Shown in pieces: positions 62,093-64,000 of a stretch of 64,000 bases of DNA. Source of the DNA: an uncultured Selenomonadaceae bacterium (lineage in GTDB: Bacteria; Bacillota; Negativicutes; Selenomonadales; Selenomonadaceae). A program made the position numbers and the translations under genes. The notes below the pieces were generated by a model. It saw only the letters and a program-made list of their open reading frames with translations. It was not told the DNA's origin and did no database searches. The first letter of the stretch is position 1. The number at the start of each line of letters is the position of its first letter. The stretch spans positions 24,425 to 88,424 of the forward strand of contig CAJOMO010000009.1 of assembly GCA_905235685.1 (NCBI GenBank). The letters are read 5' to 3'.

Positions 62093-62163
62093 TGTTGCGT
62101 AAATTTATGGGCAGGAAATTTTTTCGGCACGGCGAAATTTTCAAGCAAGGAGTGTGATTTTTA

Positions 62164-62721
62164 ATGTCAGCTAAAGGTGATATGCTCGCCGGTAAATGGT
62201 ACAACGCCAATTTTGATATCGAACTTATTAACGAGCGGACGCTTATCAAGGATTATTGCCTGCAGTATAACAATCTGCCTATGAGAGATCTAATTCATCG
62301 CCGCGAAACTCTGCGCGAAATTCTGCCAAATGTCGAAGTTGAGCAAATCGAAATTCTGTCACCGTTCATGGTCGATTATGGCTACAATATTTTTATGGGC
62401 GCGGGCTGTTTCCTCAACCACAATGTTTATTTAATGGACTGCGCGAAAATTCATTTCGGCAAAAAATGTTTCGTCGGTCCTAGTTGCGGCTTTTACACGG
62501 CGATTCACCCGCTGGAGGTCGACAGGCGCAATGAAGGTTATGAAATGGCAAAGCCGATAACCATTGGCGATAATGTTTGGATTGGCGCGAATGTGATTGT
62601 CCTGCCTGGCGTAAAAATCGGCAGCAATTCAGTGGTTGGCGCGGGCTCGGTTGTCACTAAGGATATTCCGGCGAATGTTTTGGCGTTCGGCAATCCGTGC
62701 AAGGTTATTCGGCAAATTTAA
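62164..62721 (+). CDS. sugar O-acetyltransferase (Maa/LacA family)
   Basis: Acetylates a sugar with acetyl-CoA. 185 residues: an N-terminal Mac domain (DMLAGKWYNANFD...NERTLIKDYC), then a left-handed beta-helix of hexapeptide repeats (PFMVDYGYNIFMGAGCFLNHN, IGDNVWIGANVIVLPGVKIG, VVGAGSVVTKDIPAN). AAGGAGTG precedes the ATG. The function is maltose- or galactoside-acetyltransferase-like; its natural substrate may be part of the adjacent glycan pathway, which is inference. Confidence 0.92.
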   Translation: MSAKGDMLAGKWYNANFDIELINERTLIKDYCLQYNNLPMRDLIHRRETLREILPNVEVEQIEILSPFMVDYGYNIFMGAGCFLNHNVYLMDCAKIHFGKKCFVGPSCGFYTAIHPLEVDRRNEGYEMAKPITIGDNVWIGANVIVLPGVKIGSNSVVGAGSVVTKDIPANVLAFGNPCKVIRQI

Positions 62722-62755
62722 AACGGACGCTCAGGATATTTGAGGAGGTTTCAAT

Positions 62756-64000
62756 TTGCCCACATTCAATTTTCTCGGCAAAGACAAAGTTATCGCTCAT
62801 AAGCCGCCGTTTCATTTCCTGGACAAAAAATATTCCGTCGGCAACAACGAAAATATGATTATCCACGGCGATAATTTAATCGCGCTGAAGTCTTTGCTCC
62901 CCAAATTCGAAGGCAGAATTAAATGCATTTACATCGATCCGCCGTACAACACCGGCAATGAAAATTGGATTTACAACGACAACGTCAACGACCCGCGCTT
63001 ACAAAAATGGATTGGTGAAATTGTCGGACGTGAGGGCGAAGATTTGACGCGCCACGATAAATGGCTCTGTATGATGTACCCGCGGCTTAGACTTTTGCAA
63101 AGATTGTTGGCGGACGACGGCGCAATTTTTATTTCAATTGACGATAACCGAATTTGAAACTTATCTGCGATGAAATTTTCGGGGCAAGTAATTTTTTGGC
63201 GCAAGTGATTTGGGAACGTGCATATGCGCCTGTTAATCTCAAAAAGCATTTTTCGCCGAGCCACGATTACATTGTCTGTTATGCCAAAAATATTTCAAAT
63301 CTCGTCTGCAACGGCTTGCCGCGAACTTCAGCGCAAAATAAAGATTATAAAAATCCGGACAACGATCCGCGCGGTTTATGGAAAGCTGGAAATCCTTCCG
63401 TCGGTCCCGCAGTTGCCGAAAATATTTATGAAGTTACCGCGCCTTCTGGCAGAAAAATGTTGCCGCCGAAAGGACGTAGCTGGATTTATTCACAAAAAAG
63501 ATTTGCCGAAATGCTGGCAGATAATCGCATTTGGTTTGGCGCTGACGGCAATAATGTTTGGGCGCCGAAAATTTTTTTATCCGAGGTCAAGCAAAGTGTG
63601 ACACCAATGACGATTTGGAAATACGAAGACATTGGACATTCGCAGGACGCCACAAAAGCTTTGAAAAAAATTTTTGATGGGCGAGCCGTTTTTGAATATC
63701 CCAAGCCCGTTGATTTGATAAAGCGTTGTCTTGAACTTTACAGTGACAAAGCTTCGATTGTGTTAGACAGTTTCGCGGGGAGCGGGACGACGGCGCACGC
63801 GGTTATCAATTTGAACAAGGCTGACGGCGGCTCGCGCAGATTTATTTTGATTGAGCTGAATGATTATGCGGAAACGATAACGGCTGAAAGAGTGCGGCGC
63901 GTTGGTGGCGAATTTAATTTTTATGAGTTGGGCGAAAGTTTATTTGACGGCGATTTTGTCAATCCGAAAATTCCGATTGGGCAACTGCGCGAATATATTT
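62756..64000 (+). pseudogene. Mod-type DNA adenine methyltransferase, frameshifted and cut by the window end
   Basis: Methylation subunit of a type III-like system. TTG start at 62756 with GAGGAGG upstream. The first frame holds HGDNLIALKSLLPKFEGRIK and the catalytic IYIDPPYNTGNENW, up to ISIDDNRI, then a stop at 63156. The frame from 63154 continues LKLICDEIFGASNFLAQVIWE and remains open to 64000, with PKPVDLIKRCLELY and the SAM motif DSFAGSGTTAHAV. Restoring one A near 63151 would rejoin the two. No simple repeat lies at the break. It cannot be told whether this is mutation or assembly error, nor whether a Res subunit follows. Confidence 0.82.

Noticed and set aside
63218..63601. 127-codon plus-strand frame within the mod gene
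   Set aside because: Wrong frame: the frame from 63154 contains the methylase motifs through to the window end.

Overview
The window looks like a chromosome segment of a diderm Firmicute, most likely Negativicutes (Selenomonas-like). The grounds are a mix of Gram-positive-type genes (whiA, a Bacillus-type DAHP synthase, strong Shine-Dalgarno sites, many TTG starts) with a long flagellar hook protein, a rhamnan/O-antigen-like glycosylation cluster and a FtsA-like ATPase. This placement is inference from gene content. There is no rRNA, CRISPR array, prophage or insertion sequence. Two adjacent valine tRNA genes are present.

Layout. 1-1343 is the start of a repeat-rich extracellular-type protein on the minus strand. 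1513-7881 (+) is pheA (frameshifted), aroF, trmB, ftsW and a copper ATPase with a second metal-binding domain at its C-terminus. 7955-9965 (-) holds a GT61-like glycosyltransferase and a short aldose-epimerase-like protein. 10043-16580 is a defence-rich stretch: an Eco47II/Sau96I-type restriction-modification pair translationally joined to a housekeeping operon (esterase, CBS-ACT, ubiX), a DUF262-HNH (GmrSD-like) protein, a short-hydrophobic-peptide locus with an antisense promoter, and a broken EcoRI-type adenine methyltransferase. 16584-21043 (-) is livHMGF with bioB inside it. 21197-24981 (+) is a polar amino-acid binding lipoprotein and permease, an N-acetylmuramoyl-L-alanine amidase and trpS. 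25123-34514 carries rpsT, flgE, a HAD phosphatase, a PP2A-like phosphatase, the tRNAs, an HD-GYP protein, a TtcA-like enzyme, a CNNM-CBS protein and a PilM/PilN-like protein. 34495-51657 carries a secreted protein, a very long FtsA-like protein, a degenerate FakA-like protein, purA, an alanine symporter, a ROK kinase, a ChrA half-transporter, a WhiA with a triplicated C-terminal helix-turn-helix, an NlpC/P60 protein, a Sel1 protein, trpD, a decayed DUF262 gene and several small or poorly known genes. 51708-62721 is purL plus a polysaccharide-assembly cluster. 62756 to the end is a frameshifted Mod-type DNA methyltransferase.

Three signals stand out beyond ordinary gene calling. First, 15143-15494 has the architecture of the plasmid par/fst type I toxin-antitoxin module: a strong promoter, a 30-residue membrane peptide with an ideal Shine-Dalgarno site, a shared terminator, a convergent consensus promoter, and direct repeats that place complementarity to the toxin start region at the 5' end of the antisense RNA. 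Second, a modular palindromic repeat of about 110-140 bp occurs nine times, seven of them starting at a stop codon. Third, the octamer TCGCGCAG/CTGCGCGA occurs roughly once per kilobase on both strands and in several reading frames. Several genes (pheA, the EcoRI-type methylase, the second DUF262 gene, mod) carry frameshifts; three of the four belong to restriction or modification functions.
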